64,000 nt of DNA from Pseudopedobacter sp037968815 (GTDB taxonomy: Bacteria; Bacteroidota; Bacteroidia; Sphingobacteriales; Sphingobacteriaceae): positions 1 to 64,000 of the forward strand of contig JBBKWF010000015.1 in assembly GCA_037968815.1 (NCBI GenBank), in the 5' to 3' direction. Positions 54,684 through 64,000 of the stretch are shown one piece after another (within the stretch, counting starts at the first letter, position 1; each line of letters opens with the position of its first letter). Position numbers and translations under genes: made by a program. The notes under the pieces were generated by a model, which worked only from the letters and a program-made list of their open reading frames with translations, searched no databases and was not told where the DNA came from.

Positions 54684-57600
54684 TTAAAATTTAAGATTTA
54701 TCCCTAAAGCAAAGGTGCTGAGGTATGGGTAAGAAGAATTAAAACCTGCCTCAGGAATTTCTGGATCTATAGGAAGGTCTCCTAGTTTATCAAATGAGAG
54801 TAAGTTAAACCCACTCACATAAAACCTACAATTGCTAACCTTAAGTTTCTTAAGAACATTTGTAGGTAAAGTATAACCAAGTTCTACTTGCTTTAATTTT
54901 ATAAAATCGCCAGAGCGTAACCAATAATCAGAGTTTGCAGTATTATTAGTTCTGTTATTGATGGTTAGCCTAGGATATAAAGCAGTTTCAGAAGTACTTG
55001 GTGTCCATCGGTATGCACTAAACTGATTAATGTAACCAGTATTAGATGTTCCTGCATTAACCAAAGTATTAATCTGTATGGTTCGTCCGGTTGCTCCTTG
55101 AAAAAGGATTGAAAAATCGAAAGCTTTATATTTTGCAGAAGCTCCGAAACCGAAATAAGCTGTCGGAATATCAGAATAATCTGTAGAAACAAAATCTAGA
55201 TTATCAATTATATCATCTCCATTAATATCCTTATACCTAATGTCTCCAGGCTTAACTTCACCAGAGAACCTTTGTACTGGAGCATCAGCAATTTCATCAT
55301 CACTTTGAAAAAGACCTTCGGAAGTCAAGAATCTTCTAACCGTACCTGTTCCACTGACCACTCCGCCAATTGGAAAGCCTATTTGTCTTTGATAGTCAGG
55401 CAAACCACCTTCTTCATTCAATTCAATAATTTTACTTTTCACATAAGTGTAATTACCGTGAAGGCCAAGGGTGAGTTTGTTAAATGTTTTTGTAAAACTT
55501 AAAGCCCCTTCAACACCTTGATATTGTGTTTTCCCGGCGTTAACCTGAACTAGTGACTCGCCTATAATACCAGGAGTTAAATCTGTGGTTAATATATCTT
55601 TACGGGTCTCGTGAAAATAATCGGCACTAAATGAAATTGCCTTTTTAAACAAATACGTATCAAAGCCAACACTAGATTTTATTGCTTTTTCCCATGTAAG
55701 GTTTGGATTAGCTAAATCAACCTGCGCAGTGTTAGGTACATTGCTATAACCTGTACCAAAGAAGTACTGACTGCCCCCTCTTGAGAAGTAGTTATTGAAA
55801 GCAAAACGTCTTGAAGCTCCAATCGCATCATTACCAACTAAACCATAAGAGCCTCTGATTTTTAAATAATCAATAACATTATTCGGTTTAACAAAGTTTT
55901 CTTCTGTTAAGATCCAGCCCAGTGATACTGCAGGAAAAAGACCAAAACGATTATTTTTAATAAAGCTTTGCGAACCCGCGTAAGTAGCGATGACATCTGC
56001 AAAATACCGATCTTTAAAAGCATAAGACAATCTGTTAGAAATGCCTTCTCTTTTATCGTCTAAACGACCTGCTGATGAAGATACAGCTCTTTGAAAACGA
56101 GATGAGAACTTAATGCCGTGGTTTCCAAAGGTTCTATCGTAATCAATACCTCCCCAAAATTCATTACTACGTAAATTATCACTAAACGTACTTGATGCAT
56201 AATCTAATGGAGACTGTGTTCCAAATCTCGTATAACTGTTAGTTCCAGTACGTTCATAAACCTCATAGTTTTGGGTAAATCCCGAAGTATACAAACCCGT
56301 CATATCATAAGAATAAAACAAATTTAAAGAAAGACCTTCTGTTACTTTGTCTAGCTTTTGTTTGATATTTGCCGTAGCCAATAATGTTCTGTATACATCT
56401 GTGATGTTTCCTCTTTCTTGCAACATGGCAAGCGGGTTACTTCTGAACAGAGAGCTACCGCCGTAAGATCCGTTTTCGTTGATAACAGAAAATGCATTGG
56501 ATGGTGTAGTGAAAATGGTATTTAAAAAACTGGTATTACCGTCTCTTGGATACCTCAGGTTAGCGACCCTACCTCCAACATCTAATGAAACATCAAGCGT
56601 TTTGTTGATATGTAGGTCTAAATTTGTTCGAAAATTATACCTCTTGAAATTTGTATTTGAATCGTAGTTGGCATTGTCGCCCCCTTTATACAAACCATCC
56701 TGATCATAAACACTCAATAAAGTGAAATATCTTGCGAAAGCATTACCACCACTCACTGTGGCTACATAGCGTTGAACGGGCGATGCTTTTTTCATAAATT
56801 CACCAGGCAAATCATTATCTGGATAAGCGAATTTATCTTCTCCGGTGTAATATCCAATTAAATCTCCTTGACTATATTTTGGTGCTTGACCATCGTTTTG
56901 TTGTGCTTCATTATATAAAAAAGCATAGCCATAAGAATTTAATGGATTGGTCATGGTTACAGGAACTTGTACACCACCTTGTGCATCAAAAGTCACTTTG
57001 GTAGCACTGGCACTTCCTCTTTTTGTAGTGACATAAATCACCCCATTTGCACCATTCATCCCATACCAAGAAAGTGAAGCCGCATCTTTAAGTACGCTAA
57101 TACTTTCAATTTCATTTACATCCATATCCACAAACTCTCTAGCCACTCCATCAACTAGTACTAAAGGCGTTTGTCCGGTATTATAACCTGATCTTCCTCT
57201 AATTAAGAAGGAGGCGTCATCTGTACCTGGTCTATTACCTGTCTGTTGGATATATAAGCCAGATAATCTTCCTGTTAATGCGTTGTTTAAGGTTGACAAT
57301 GGTAACTGAGGCAAGTCAGTGTCATCTACCGTACTAATGGTAGCAGTAAGTTCTCTCTTTTTTCTTATCCCGAAAGGGATATATACTACATCATTATCAC
57401 CAGCGTCAATTAGGCTTTTTTGTATGACAATTGGTCTTTCTGGTTTAATTTCAAAAGCAGCTACATAGATTGTATTAAAACCTGCTTTTTTAAACACCAA
57501 CCTATCGTTTCCCAGTGTGGATACCGAAAACTTACCCTCTTTATCTGTAAAAACGCCCTTTGTTTTTTCTTGCACCAATACAACAACCCCTTCAACAGGT

Positions 57601-57722
57601 ATTCCTTTGGTATCTTGAACTATGCCAGTTACCTCAAATTCATCTGTTTGTGCAAAAACCGTAATTGTAAACAGTAAGCACATCAATAAACTTGTGATAT
57701 ATCGAATATCAATTAACTTCAT
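54684..57722 (-). CDS. SusC-family TonB-dependent transporter (2)
   Basis: 1012 residues. Signal peptide, carboxypeptidase-regulatory-like domain at ~30-105 (GIVQDTKGIPVEGVVVLVQEK), plug domain (LNNALTGRLSGLYIQQTG, ESISVLKDAASLSWYGMNGANGVI) and barrel ending in FALGINLKF. There is no STN domain. The usual EVVVVGYG-type TonB box is replaced by NDVVYIPFGIRKKRE. It lacks its own anti-sigma partner and probably depends on the first pair for induction. Confidence 0.93.
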   Translation of the reverse strand: MKLIDIRYITSLLMCLLFTITVFAQTDEFEVTGIVQDTKGIPVEGVVVLVQEKTKGVFTDKEGKFSVSTLGNDRLVFKKAGFNTIYVAAFEIKPERPIVIQKSLIDAGDNDVVYIPFGIRKKRELTATISTVDDTDLPQLPLSTLNNALTGRLSGLYIQQTGNRPGTDDASFLIRGRSGYNTGQTPLVLVDGVAREFVDMDVNEIESISVLKDAASLSWYGMNGANGVIYVTTKRGSASATKVTFDAQGGVQVPVTMTNPLNSYGYAFLYNEAQQNDGQAPKYSQGDLIGYYTGEDKFAYPDNDLPGEFMKKASPVQRYVATVSGGNAFARYFTLLSVYDQDGLYKGGDNANYDSNTNFKRYNFRTNLDLHINKTLDVSLDVGGRVANLRYPRDGNTSFLNTIFTTPSNAFSVINENGSYGGSSLFRSNPLAMLQERGNITDVYRTLLATANIKQKLDKVTEGLSLNLFYSYDMTGLYTSGFTQNYEVYERTGTNSYTRFGTQSPLDYASSTFSDNLRSNEFWGGIDYDRTFGNHGIKFSSRFQRAVSSSAGRLDDKREGISNRLSYAFKDRYFADVIATYAGSQSFIKNNRFGLFPAVSLGWILTEENFVKPNNVIDYLKIRGSYGLVGNDAIGASRRFAFNNYFSRGGSQYFFGTGYSNVPNTAQVDLANPNLTWEKAIKSSVGFDTYLFKKAISFSADYFHETRKDILTTDLTPGIIGESLVQVNAGKTQYQGVEGALSFTKTFNKLTLGLHGNYTYVKSKIIELNEEGGLPDYQRQIGFPIGGVVSGTGTVRRFLTSEGLFQSDDEIADAPVQRFSGEVKPGDIRYKDINGDDIIDNLDFVSTDYSDIPTAYFGFGASAKYKAFDFSILFQGATGRTIQINTLVNAGTSNTGYINQFSAYRWTPSTSETALYPRLTINNRTNNTANSDYWLRSGDFIKLKQVELGYTLPTNVLKKLKVSNCRFYVSGFNLLSFDKLGDLPIDPEIPEAGFNSSYPYLSTFALGINLKF

Positions 57723-57762
57723 CTTCTTTTTTAAAAATTACTTAAATGTTATTTGCCTATTA

Positions 57763-59469
57763 TTACCACTCTGGGTTTTGTATCAGAATTCCCTCACTTT
57801 TAAAAATTTCAGTTCGTGGAATTGGGTACAGGTACATATAATCTTCAAATTTCTTTTGATAAATACTTGGAAGCGTAACTACTTCATAAGTAAAAGAACC
57901 GTTGCTATTTTTTACCACATCAATTCCTTTAACAGGTTGATTAAGTACGTTTACAGCTTCTTTCCATCTGATTAAATCATACCATCTATGATCTTCAAAG
58001 GCAAGTTCAATTGCTCTTTCGTGATGTATGGCCAACCTTAATGCTTCCTTAGACAAGCCTGTTGCTAAACTTGGCATACCTGCCCTTGATCTTAAGGTAT
58101 TCACAGCTGAAGCAGCCAAAATTCTATCGGACTCTAAGTCTGAGCTTTCGTTCAGTGCCTCCGCATAATTCAATAATACTTCTCCGTATCTGAAAAAGAT
58201 AAAGTTGAATAATGCTCTTTGTGTTGTGTTTCTTACATACACTTCTGGCCACATTTTGCGAGAGTAGTATCTTGTAGCAGAGTAGATGATGTTATTTGGT
58301 CTGAAATCAGCTCCATAAGCAACAATACCATTAGTTGCAGTTTGCGACCACATTCCCATTTTTCTTCCTTGCCAATCCGCATCGTTATATAAAATATTGG
58401 CTTTAAACCTTGAGTCTCTGCCTTCATAAGGTTTTTGCGGATTATAACCCGATGCTGGATCTGTTATGGGTAAACCTGTTGCTTGCATTTCATATAAATC
58501 CACATGGTTTTGCGTTGGATTCATAGAACCTTGAGCACCACCTGAACCTGGAGACATCACAAAATCAAGTAAAAAACCATCAATTGCTCTAGGTGGTCTT
58601 ATTTTGATCATTATATATTCCGGAGATTGGGAAACATTCATGATATCTCCATAAGACTGACCAGTAACCGTGTACTTGTTCATGTCCATGACACTTTTTG
58701 CAGCATCAGCGGCTAATTTCCATTTTTGCTTATCTCCGGCTGTATTATGCAAAGGGCTTGCTGCATAAAGCAACACCCTAGCTTTTAAAGCTTTTGAAGC
58801 ACCTAAAGTGGCTCTTCCATAGTTTGAAGCGTCATAGTCTATAGGTAATAGCGTTTCGTTTTCGATTTTATCTAAATCTGCGATGATAAAATCCACACAT
58901 TCTTGATAGGTGTTTCTTGGTAAATCAACATCATCAAATATAGTTGCGGCGTTATCCATGATAGGGACACCTCCAAAACGCTTGATCAATTCGAAATATA
59001 GAAAAGCCCTAATAAAATACATTTCACCTTTAACAGTGGGTACTTTAGTCAGTAGTTGTGTATTAGACCACGGCACATTGTCCATTTTAGCTAACATTAC
59101 ATTGGTAACTCTAATACCTGCATAAGCCCTTTGCCAAACATCTCCAATATCATTTAAAGAAGCTCCTCCTCTTTCATAATGATCATGAAACAGACCTTGA
59201 TTTAGGGTACGTACAGATATATCTGTATTTCCAGAAACAGCTTCGTCTGAAGCTTGAGAAGTGGTACCACGGTGTGCGTTAAAACGAGCATACTCATCAA
59301 TCAAATAATTGTATGCGTTATCCCCATAATTTAATGCTAAAGTAGGGTCGCTAAAGATTTTCTCTTCGCTTAAATCCGCTCCTGGTGTACGGTCCAGGAA
59401 ATCCTTTTTACAAGAAGAAACTGCAACAATAAATAATACAAAAGTGATATTATAATATATTTTTTTCAT
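57763..59469 (-). CDS. SusD-family glycan-binding lipoprotein (1)
   Basis: 568 residues with lipobox (VAVSSCKKDFLDRTPG). SusD features include the N-terminal TPR core (YFELIKRFGGVPI), ARVLLYAASPL and the C-terminal block (EVLLNYAEALNES; HHERAIELAFEDHRWYDLIRW). It starts seven bases after the SusC (1) stop and is its direct partner. Confidence 0.94.
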   Translation of the reverse strand: MKKIYYNITFVLFIVAVSSCKKDFLDRTPGADLSEEKIFSDPTLALNYGDNAYNYLIDEYARFNAHRGTTSQASDEAVSGNTDISVRTLNQGLFHDHYERGGASLNDIGDVWQRAYAGIRVTNVMLAKMDNVPWSNTQLLTKVPTVKGEMYFIRAFLYFELIKRFGGVPIMDNAATIFDDVDLPRNTYQECVDFIIADLDKIENETLLPIDYDASNYGRATLGASKALKARVLLYAASPLHNTAGDKQKWKLAADAAKSVMDMNKYTVTGQSYGDIMNVSQSPEYIMIKIRPPRAIDGFLLDFVMSPGSGGAQGSMNPTQNHVDLYEMQATGLPITDPASGYNPQKPYEGRDSRFKANILYNDADWQGRKMGMWSQTATNGIVAYGADFRPNNIIYSATRYYSRKMWPEVYVRNTTQRALFNFIFFRYGEVLLNYAEALNESSDLESDRILAASAVNTLRSRAGMPSLATGLSKEALRLAIHHERAIELAFEDHRWYDLIRWKEAVNVLNQPVKGIDVVKNSNGSFTYEVVTLPSIYQKKFEDYMYLYPIPRTEIFKSEGILIQNPEW

Positions 59470-59476
59470 GTGTGTA

Positions 59477-62400
59477 TTACAATTGAAGGTTAATACCTAG
59501 GTTATAAATTCGAGATGTTGGATAAATAGATTGTTTAGAAAAATCTGTATTGCTTACATTGATATTTTCTGGATCTAAATACATCTTAAAGTTGGTCCAG
59601 GTAATTAAATTCTGGCCTGTTAAGAAAACTCTTAGTGCTGATATTTTCAAAGGTTTTAGCCATTGAGCGGGTAAATTATAAGATATCTCTGCATTTCTTA
59701 ATTTGATATAAGACGCATCTTGTAATATAAAATCATTCAATTGATAGCTGATATACGGGTTTCCTCTGGAGTGTAATGCAGGCCATGTAGCAGTAGCTGC
59801 CGTTTCTGGTGTCCAACGGTTAAGCATAAACTCATACATCTGCTGACCGTTATTTTGTTCACTTAAAATAACATCAGAACTCACATTAGTTACCCCTTGA
59901 AACATGAGCGATATTGAAAAGCCTTTATAAGCTAATCTTGGCGTTAAACTGAAAATATACTCAGGTGTTCGAGAGAAACCTATAGCTGTTCTATCGTCGC
60001 TGTTGATTCTACCATCTTTATTATAGTCAACATATTTAAGGTCTCCTGGAATCGGTGCTCCAAGTTCGTTTGGCACAGAGCTGTTGATATCATCAATAGA
60101 TTCGTAAAAACCATCAGTAATGTATCCAAAAAACTGACCTACTCTTTTTCCTTCCTGTTTTTGATAATCTGGACGCCCTAATGGTTCATCCCTGCTAAGG
60201 ATTTTATTACGGGCAAAAGAAACTTGCGCATTTAAGCCATAAGTTAATTCGTCTACTCTTTTATTCAAATCAAGTTCGACCTCATAACCTTTATTATAAA
60301 CTTCACCCACATTTAAGGATGGATACGCTTGACCTAATATCTCTAAGCCTGACTGCCTAGTAGTAAGAATGTCTTTTCTTTTTTCATCAAACAAATCAAT
60401 ATTTAATGTGATTGCATTGTTGAAGAATTTACTCTCGAGACCAATATTTCTTTTGGTTCCAGTTTCCCAAGTAATTGCAGGGTTACCAACAGCTGATGCT
60501 GGCAAATAAACTACAGGGTAAGTGGTTGTACTGTTTGGGTCTCCAAATCTTACTGCACCACCTGGTATGGAGTAAGCTGGACTACCGGTAAAAGTAGCTG
60601 AAGTGGTTCTTATGTAATTGGTGAGGTAAAGAAATCTTTTACCAATATCATCATTACCTACAATACCATAACTACCTCTCAGTTTTAGGTAATTCACCCA
60701 TTCATTTCCTTTTAAAAACTGTTCGTTTGAAAGTGTCCAACCTGCGGATACTGCAGGAAAGAAGCCATATTTAAGACCAACTGGGAAGTTTTCAGAACCA
60801 TTATAAGCTGCATTAAACTCTGCAAAATAGCGCTCATCATAGTTATAAGTAAGCCTATTTACTACTCCTTGAGAAGCTTTAGGAGGTGCAGTAGTTGCTG
60901 TTGAGCCCTGTACGTTAATCAATTGTCTAGTAAACAAAACTAAACCGGTTACATTGTGCCTACCAAAGCTTCTATCATAATTAAATCCGGTTTGTAAATT
61001 AGAGTGAATAGTTCCTCCAAAACTGCTGATTAACCCACTTAATGGTTCATCTCTTGGACGGTCACCTGTTAAAGTTACCGCTTTCGATTCCCTATCAATT
61101 ACATACGCTGCCCAACTTGCGTTACGCCTAGTAGTGCTTTCGAAATAAGAATCATAACCGTAAATCGTTTTAAAAGACAAACCTTCTGTTAAGTCATCTA
61201 GCTTATAATTAAGGTTAAAAGTACTTTGAACACTGTTATTATCATCATAGCGTGTTCCCCACCGAGTTAATACGCCTAAAGGATTCCAAATATTGGTACC
61301 TACACTTGGGTTTTGAGCTAAACGACCATCGGGTAACATTACTGGGTATGCGAATGCAGGAACTTGTAAAATCCTAGAGATCATAGCTTCTACATTGTCG
61401 TAAGAAAAGGAGTTTCCTTGTAAACCAGATGGTTGATAACGCTTTTGCAAACGTCCACCCAATTTTACACCTACATCTAGGTTTTTACTAAGCTTAATAT
61501 CTATGTTTGACCTAAAGTTGTATCTATTATAATCTGGGGTTGATTGAATTTGATAAGGAGAGTCAAACTCTTTAAAAATACCACCTTCATATAAGTAACC
61601 AACAGATGCAAAGTATTTAATGACCTTGGTACCGCCACTAACATTTACGTTATGTTGTGTTTGAGGATAAAATTTACGGGTAACATAATCAAACCAGTTG
61701 ATGTTAGGATAACCTAAAGGATCAGACCCATCTTTAAACTTTTGTAAAGCGGCATCACTCCAAGTAGGTGCAAGACCATCGTTTACATTGGCTTCATTGA
61801 TTAAATAAGCATTTGAATAAGCATCTAAAGATTTTGGAATACCTGTATAAGTTTGTAAACTGCTATTGCCGCTGTAGCTCACTTTTGGTTTGCTTTCCTT
61901 CCCAGACTTTGTAGTCACTACAATTACGCCGTTTGCACCACGTATCCCGAAAATTGCTGTAGAAGACGCATCTTTTAAGATAGAAATAGATTCAATCTCG
62001 TTAGGATCTATGTCTCCGAAATCTGGTCTTTCTACACCATCAACAATTACAATTGCACCGCTATTATTATAGGTTGCTACACCACGGATATTGATTTGTG
62101 CACTGTTTGCTCCAGGTTGCCCACTTCTTTGCACTGCACCCACTCCTGGCGTACGACCAATTAAACTGTTGGTCACATTAGACGTTGGTGATTGCAGAAT
62201 TTCTTTACTGCTAATTGTAGTAATTGCTCCCGTAAGTGTTGCTTTCTTTTGAGAACCATAACCCACAACAATTACTTCATTTAAGCTCTGTGCATCTGTC
62301 TTAAGCGTAACATCTATCTTAGTATTTAAACCTACAGTAACTTCCTGCGTTTCAAAACCTAGATAAGAGAAAACTAAAACCGAATTAGCATCCGGGACTT

Positions 62401-62932
62401 TCAAGCTATACTTTCCATCGATATCTGTAATTGCCCCCACTTGTCCATTTTTTAATTTAATCCCAACTCCCGGTAAGGTTTCACCACTAGATGATTTAAC
62501 AGTACCACTTACGATAATGTCAATAGATTTCCCACTACTTACATCAGTAATTAGTTCGTTTTGTAAGGCGAGTTTAGATCTAGTTAAAATAATTCGATCG
62601 TTAATAGACTCAAAGGAAATGGCATAGGGCAAGAAAAGTTTTTTTAGTACCGCACCAAGTTTTACCCCTTCAGCATTTAAAGACACTTTCTCGTTTAAAC
62701 GAACAAAGTCTTTACTGTAAATAAATTTTACAGCAGTAGAAGTTTCTAACTTTTTTAAAGCTTCGTCAAGGTTTATATTCTCTACGGTAAGATTTACCGT
62801 ACGATCTAGTACACCTTGTGCTTTAACATTTGCGGCCAAAGAAACTCCCGTTAATATTGCAAATAATAGCATTTGCATAAACGTTATCTTCATAATTTTT
62901 ATAAAATCAGAGGATTGTAAACTACATTTCAT
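59477..62932 (-). CDS. SusC-family TonB-dependent transducer with STN domain (1)
   Basis: 1151 residues from the ATG at 62932 (the longer frame starts with TTG). Signal peptide ends near 39 (ANVKAQ). STN domain at ~45-120 (LDEALKKLETSTAVKFIYSKDF), the sensor that contacts FecR; carboxypeptidase-regulatory domain at ~142-212; TonB box SLNEVIVVGYGSQKK at 217-231; plug (IGRTPGVGAVQRSGQPG; ILKDASSTAIFGIRGANGVIVV); a barrel ending in YNLGINLQL. As a transducer it should switch on the locus when its glycan binds. Confidence 0.95.
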   Translation of the reverse strand: MKCSLQSSDFIKIMKITFMQMLLFAILTGVSLAANVKAQGVLDRTVNLTVENINLDEALKKLETSTAVKFIYSKDFVRLNEKVSLNAEGVKLGAVLKKLFLPYAISFESINDRIILTRSKLALQNELITDVSSGKSIDIIVSGTVKSSSGETLPGVGIKLKNGQVGAITDIDGKYSLKVPDANSVLVFSYLGFETQEVTVGLNTKIDVTLKTDAQSLNEVIVVGYGSQKKATLTGAITTISSKEILQSPTSNVTNSLIGRTPGVGAVQRSGQPGANSAQINIRGVATYNNSGAIVIVDGVERPDFGDIDPNEIESISILKDASSTAIFGIRGANGVIVVTTKSGKESKPKVSYSGNSSLQTYTGIPKSLDAYSNAYLINEANVNDGLAPTWSDAALQKFKDGSDPLGYPNINWFDYVTRKFYPQTQHNVNVSGGTKVIKYFASVGYLYEGGIFKEFDSPYQIQSTPDYNRYNFRSNIDIKLSKNLDVGVKLGGRLQKRYQPSGLQGNSFSYDNVEAMISRILQVPAFAYPVMLPDGRLAQNPSVGTNIWNPLGVLTRWGTRYDDNNSVQSTFNLNYKLDDLTEGLSFKTIYGYDSYFESTTRRNASWAAYVIDRESKAVTLTGDRPRDEPLSGLISSFGGTIHSNLQTGFNYDRSFGRHNVTGLVLFTRQLINVQGSTATTAPPKASQGVVNRLTYNYDERYFAEFNAAYNGSENFPVGLKYGFFPAVSAGWTLSNEQFLKGNEWVNYLKLRGSYGIVGNDDIGKRFLYLTNYIRTTSATFTGSPAYSIPGGAVRFGDPNSTTTYPVVYLPASAVGNPAITWETGTKRNIGLESKFFNNAITLNIDLFDEKRKDILTTRQSGLEILGQAYPSLNVGEVYNKGYEVELDLNKRVDELTYGLNAQVSFARNKILSRDEPLGRPDYQKQEGKRVGQFFGYITDGFYESIDDINSSVPNELGAPIPGDLKYVDYNKDGRINSDDRTAIGFSRTPEYIFSLTPRLAYKGFSISLMFQGVTNVSSDVILSEQNNGQQMYEFMLNRWTPETAATATWPALHSRGNPYISYQLNDFILQDASYIKLRNAEISYNLPAQWLKPLKISALRVFLTGQNLITWTNFKMYLDPENINVSNTDFSKQSIYPTSRIYNLGINLQL

Positions 62933-63018
62933 TATATTTGAATTGTTTCTTTTGGTTAAAAATTGAGACAAAAAAGACCTGTACCTTAAAAAATTAAGGT
63001 ATATCAACCAGGGTTTTG

Positions 63019-63052
63019 AAGACTAAGGGGGCCACTACACACCCTTAGTCTT
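63019..63052. other. Hairpin between the fecR and susC genes
   Basis: aagactaaggg / cccttagtctt, 11 bp with a 12-base loop. On the minus strand no T run follows, so it is more likely an mRNA 3'-end or stability hairpin for the fecR message than a simple terminator. Confidence 0.55.
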
Positions 63053-63134
63053 TCTTCATAAAGTTTTTGATTATTTAGTATTTGTTACTTCATAATTGGT
63101 TTCTTAAAGTTTAATTTGGTTTGGTTATATTTTA

Positions 63135-64000
63135 TTAATTATTGCATCCTTTTCCTTTGATGCTGATATTCTCCCCGTTAATTTCATAAGTTGCATCTAT
63201 TGATTTACATAACATTTCTAGGATGAGCGCCAAGTTCTGATCACTAAAATCTGCTTTAAGTAAACATGATTTAATCTCCGTATTTGTATTTATAGTCACA
63301 TTAAAGTTATTAGACAATACACTTACCACCTCTCCTACCTTAACATTATCAAAAGACAGTTTAGGTTTCTTCCACATTTCAACCTCTGACTTGGTGGTTA
63401 AAACTTCCTTTTCTAAAAGTTTTTTCGATGCATCAAATACCCCTTTTTGTTTCGGTAATAATAAAACATGATCATCCTCTTTGCCTGAAACAGATACAGC
63501 CACTTTTCCGGTAACAACAGACACTTCTGTATTTTTCCCTTGCTCAGCATTTACCAGAAAACTGGTTCCTAATACCTTGGTAGTAACTCCACCAGCATAG
63601 ATAAGGAAAGGTCGCTTAGGATTCTTGGCAACTTCGAAAAACACTTTTCCAGTCATTGTAACTTCACGAGTGTTTGTCGCAAAATGTTCTGGCATTTCTA
63701 TTTTAGCGCCCGGGCTTAGCCAAATCATGGTTCCATCTTCTAACTTTCGTTGATAAAGGGTTTTCCCTTGATTTTCTAATACAAGTATTTTAGCTTCTTT
63801 GATGAGTTGATTTGCAACTATATGACTGGATTCTTTGCTTTGAAATAAAGAAACGCCTACTACAATTAGTATAGCAGCTGCAACGCCACTCATCCAATAG
63901 AATAGGTTGCTAACTTTAGCTTTTTTCACAATTGGTGTATCTGTAAAATCAATTCTTGAATTGATTCCACTAAGCATCTTAGCTCTTAATTGCTCTTTTT
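63135..64000 (-). CDS. FecR-family anti-sigma factor, N-terminus outside window
   Basis: The frame is open to the window edge (KEQLRAKMLSGIN...), so the ATG at 63977 is probably internal and the true N-terminus lies outside. Visible are a membrane helix (VAAAILIVVGVSLF), the FecR domain (LEDGTMIWLSPGAKIEMPEHF; REVTMTGKVFFEVA; VLGTSFLVNA) and a C-terminal STN-like DUF4974 region (LSFDNVKVGEVVSVLSNNF). It would hold an ECF sigma factor, presumably encoded just to the right, until the STN-SusC signals. Linked to susC (1). Confidence 0.92.
   Translation of the reverse strand, partial: KEQLRAKMLSGINSRIDFTDTPIVKKAKVSNLFYWMSGVAAAILIVVGVSLFQSKESSHIVANQLIKEAKILVLENQGKTLYQRKLEDGTMIWLSPGAKIEMPEHFATNTREVTMTGKVFFEVAKNPKRPFLIYAGGVTTKVLGTSFLVNAEQGKNTEVSVVTGKVAVSVSGKEDDHVLLLPKQKGVFDASKKLLEKEVLTTKSEVEMWKKPKLSFDNVKVGEVVSVLSNNFNVTINTNTEIKSCLLKADFSDQNLALILEMLCKSIDATYEINGENISIKGKGCNN

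Noticed and set aside
63135..63977. Complete FecR gene starting at 63977
   Set aside because: The frame continues upstream to the window edge and the FecR N-terminal helical region is missing, so the gene is cut by the window.

Overview
The window is a stretch of an AT-rich Bacteroidota chromosome, most likely Sphingobacteriaceae (Pedobacter-like). This rests on SusC/SusD pairs, type IX secretion (T9SS) sorting domains, a PorP/SprF protein, a FecR anti-sigma factor, the LolA-like/FtsK pair, TAnnTTTG promoter elements and a near absence of Shine-Dalgarno sites. No rRNA, tRNA, CRISPR array or recognisable transposase was seen. Both window ends cut a gene: a giant repeat adhesin on the left and a FecR gene on the right.

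Layout. 1-3907 (-): N-terminal part of a very large secreted protein with at least twelve ~97-residue repeats. 4201-9505 (-): serine synthesis (serC, serA), a TonB-dependent receptor and rpe. 9599-13115: a YceI-like protein, an unknown membrane protein and pnp. 13.1-19.3 kb: an accessory stretch of poorly conserved genes (two unknowns, a T9SS cargo protein, a PagL-like outer-membrane protein, a small Gly-rich protein) separated by dense hairpin repeats. 19343-24528: an orphan RsmH-like methyltransferase, a MetA acyltransferase, a metallophosphoesterase lipoprotein and a PhnP-like metallo-hydrolase. 25045-33207: lolA-like/ftsK, an ankyrin protein, an SdiA-regulated-type propeller, a histidine kinase/response regulator pair and ddl. 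33402-36933 (+): a cell-envelope operon (PASTA protein, rhodanese, MltG, thioesterase, YihY). 37032-40358 (-): three secreted proteins of unknown role, two of which share a duplicated N-terminal region.

40666-64000 (-) is one polysaccharide utilisation locus, read right to left: FecR anti-sigma factor, SusC with STN domain, SusD, second SusC, second SusD, GH2, GH10, T9SS type B protein, PorP/SprF, T9SS type A protein, GH10, GH3. Two GH10 enzymes, the tandem SusCD pairs and the GH3/GH2 exo-enzymes point to xylan. Substrate sensed by the STN-SusC would relieve FecR control of an ECF sigma factor encoded outside the window. The SusCD pairs import oligomers made by the GH10 lipoproteins, and GH2 and GH3 trim them. 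The embedded T9SS genes suggest that the locus also displays a surface protein.

Most original signals: (i) a family of short intergenic elements in 13.6-19.2 kb with a constant loop and covarying stems; (ii) the 37-40 kb secreted trio with a formylglycine-enzyme-like fold that lacks its catalytic cysteine pair; (iii) the T9SS cassette inside the xylan locus. Start codons were moved to internal ATGs wherever the longest frame began with TTG or GTG or overlapped a neighbour.
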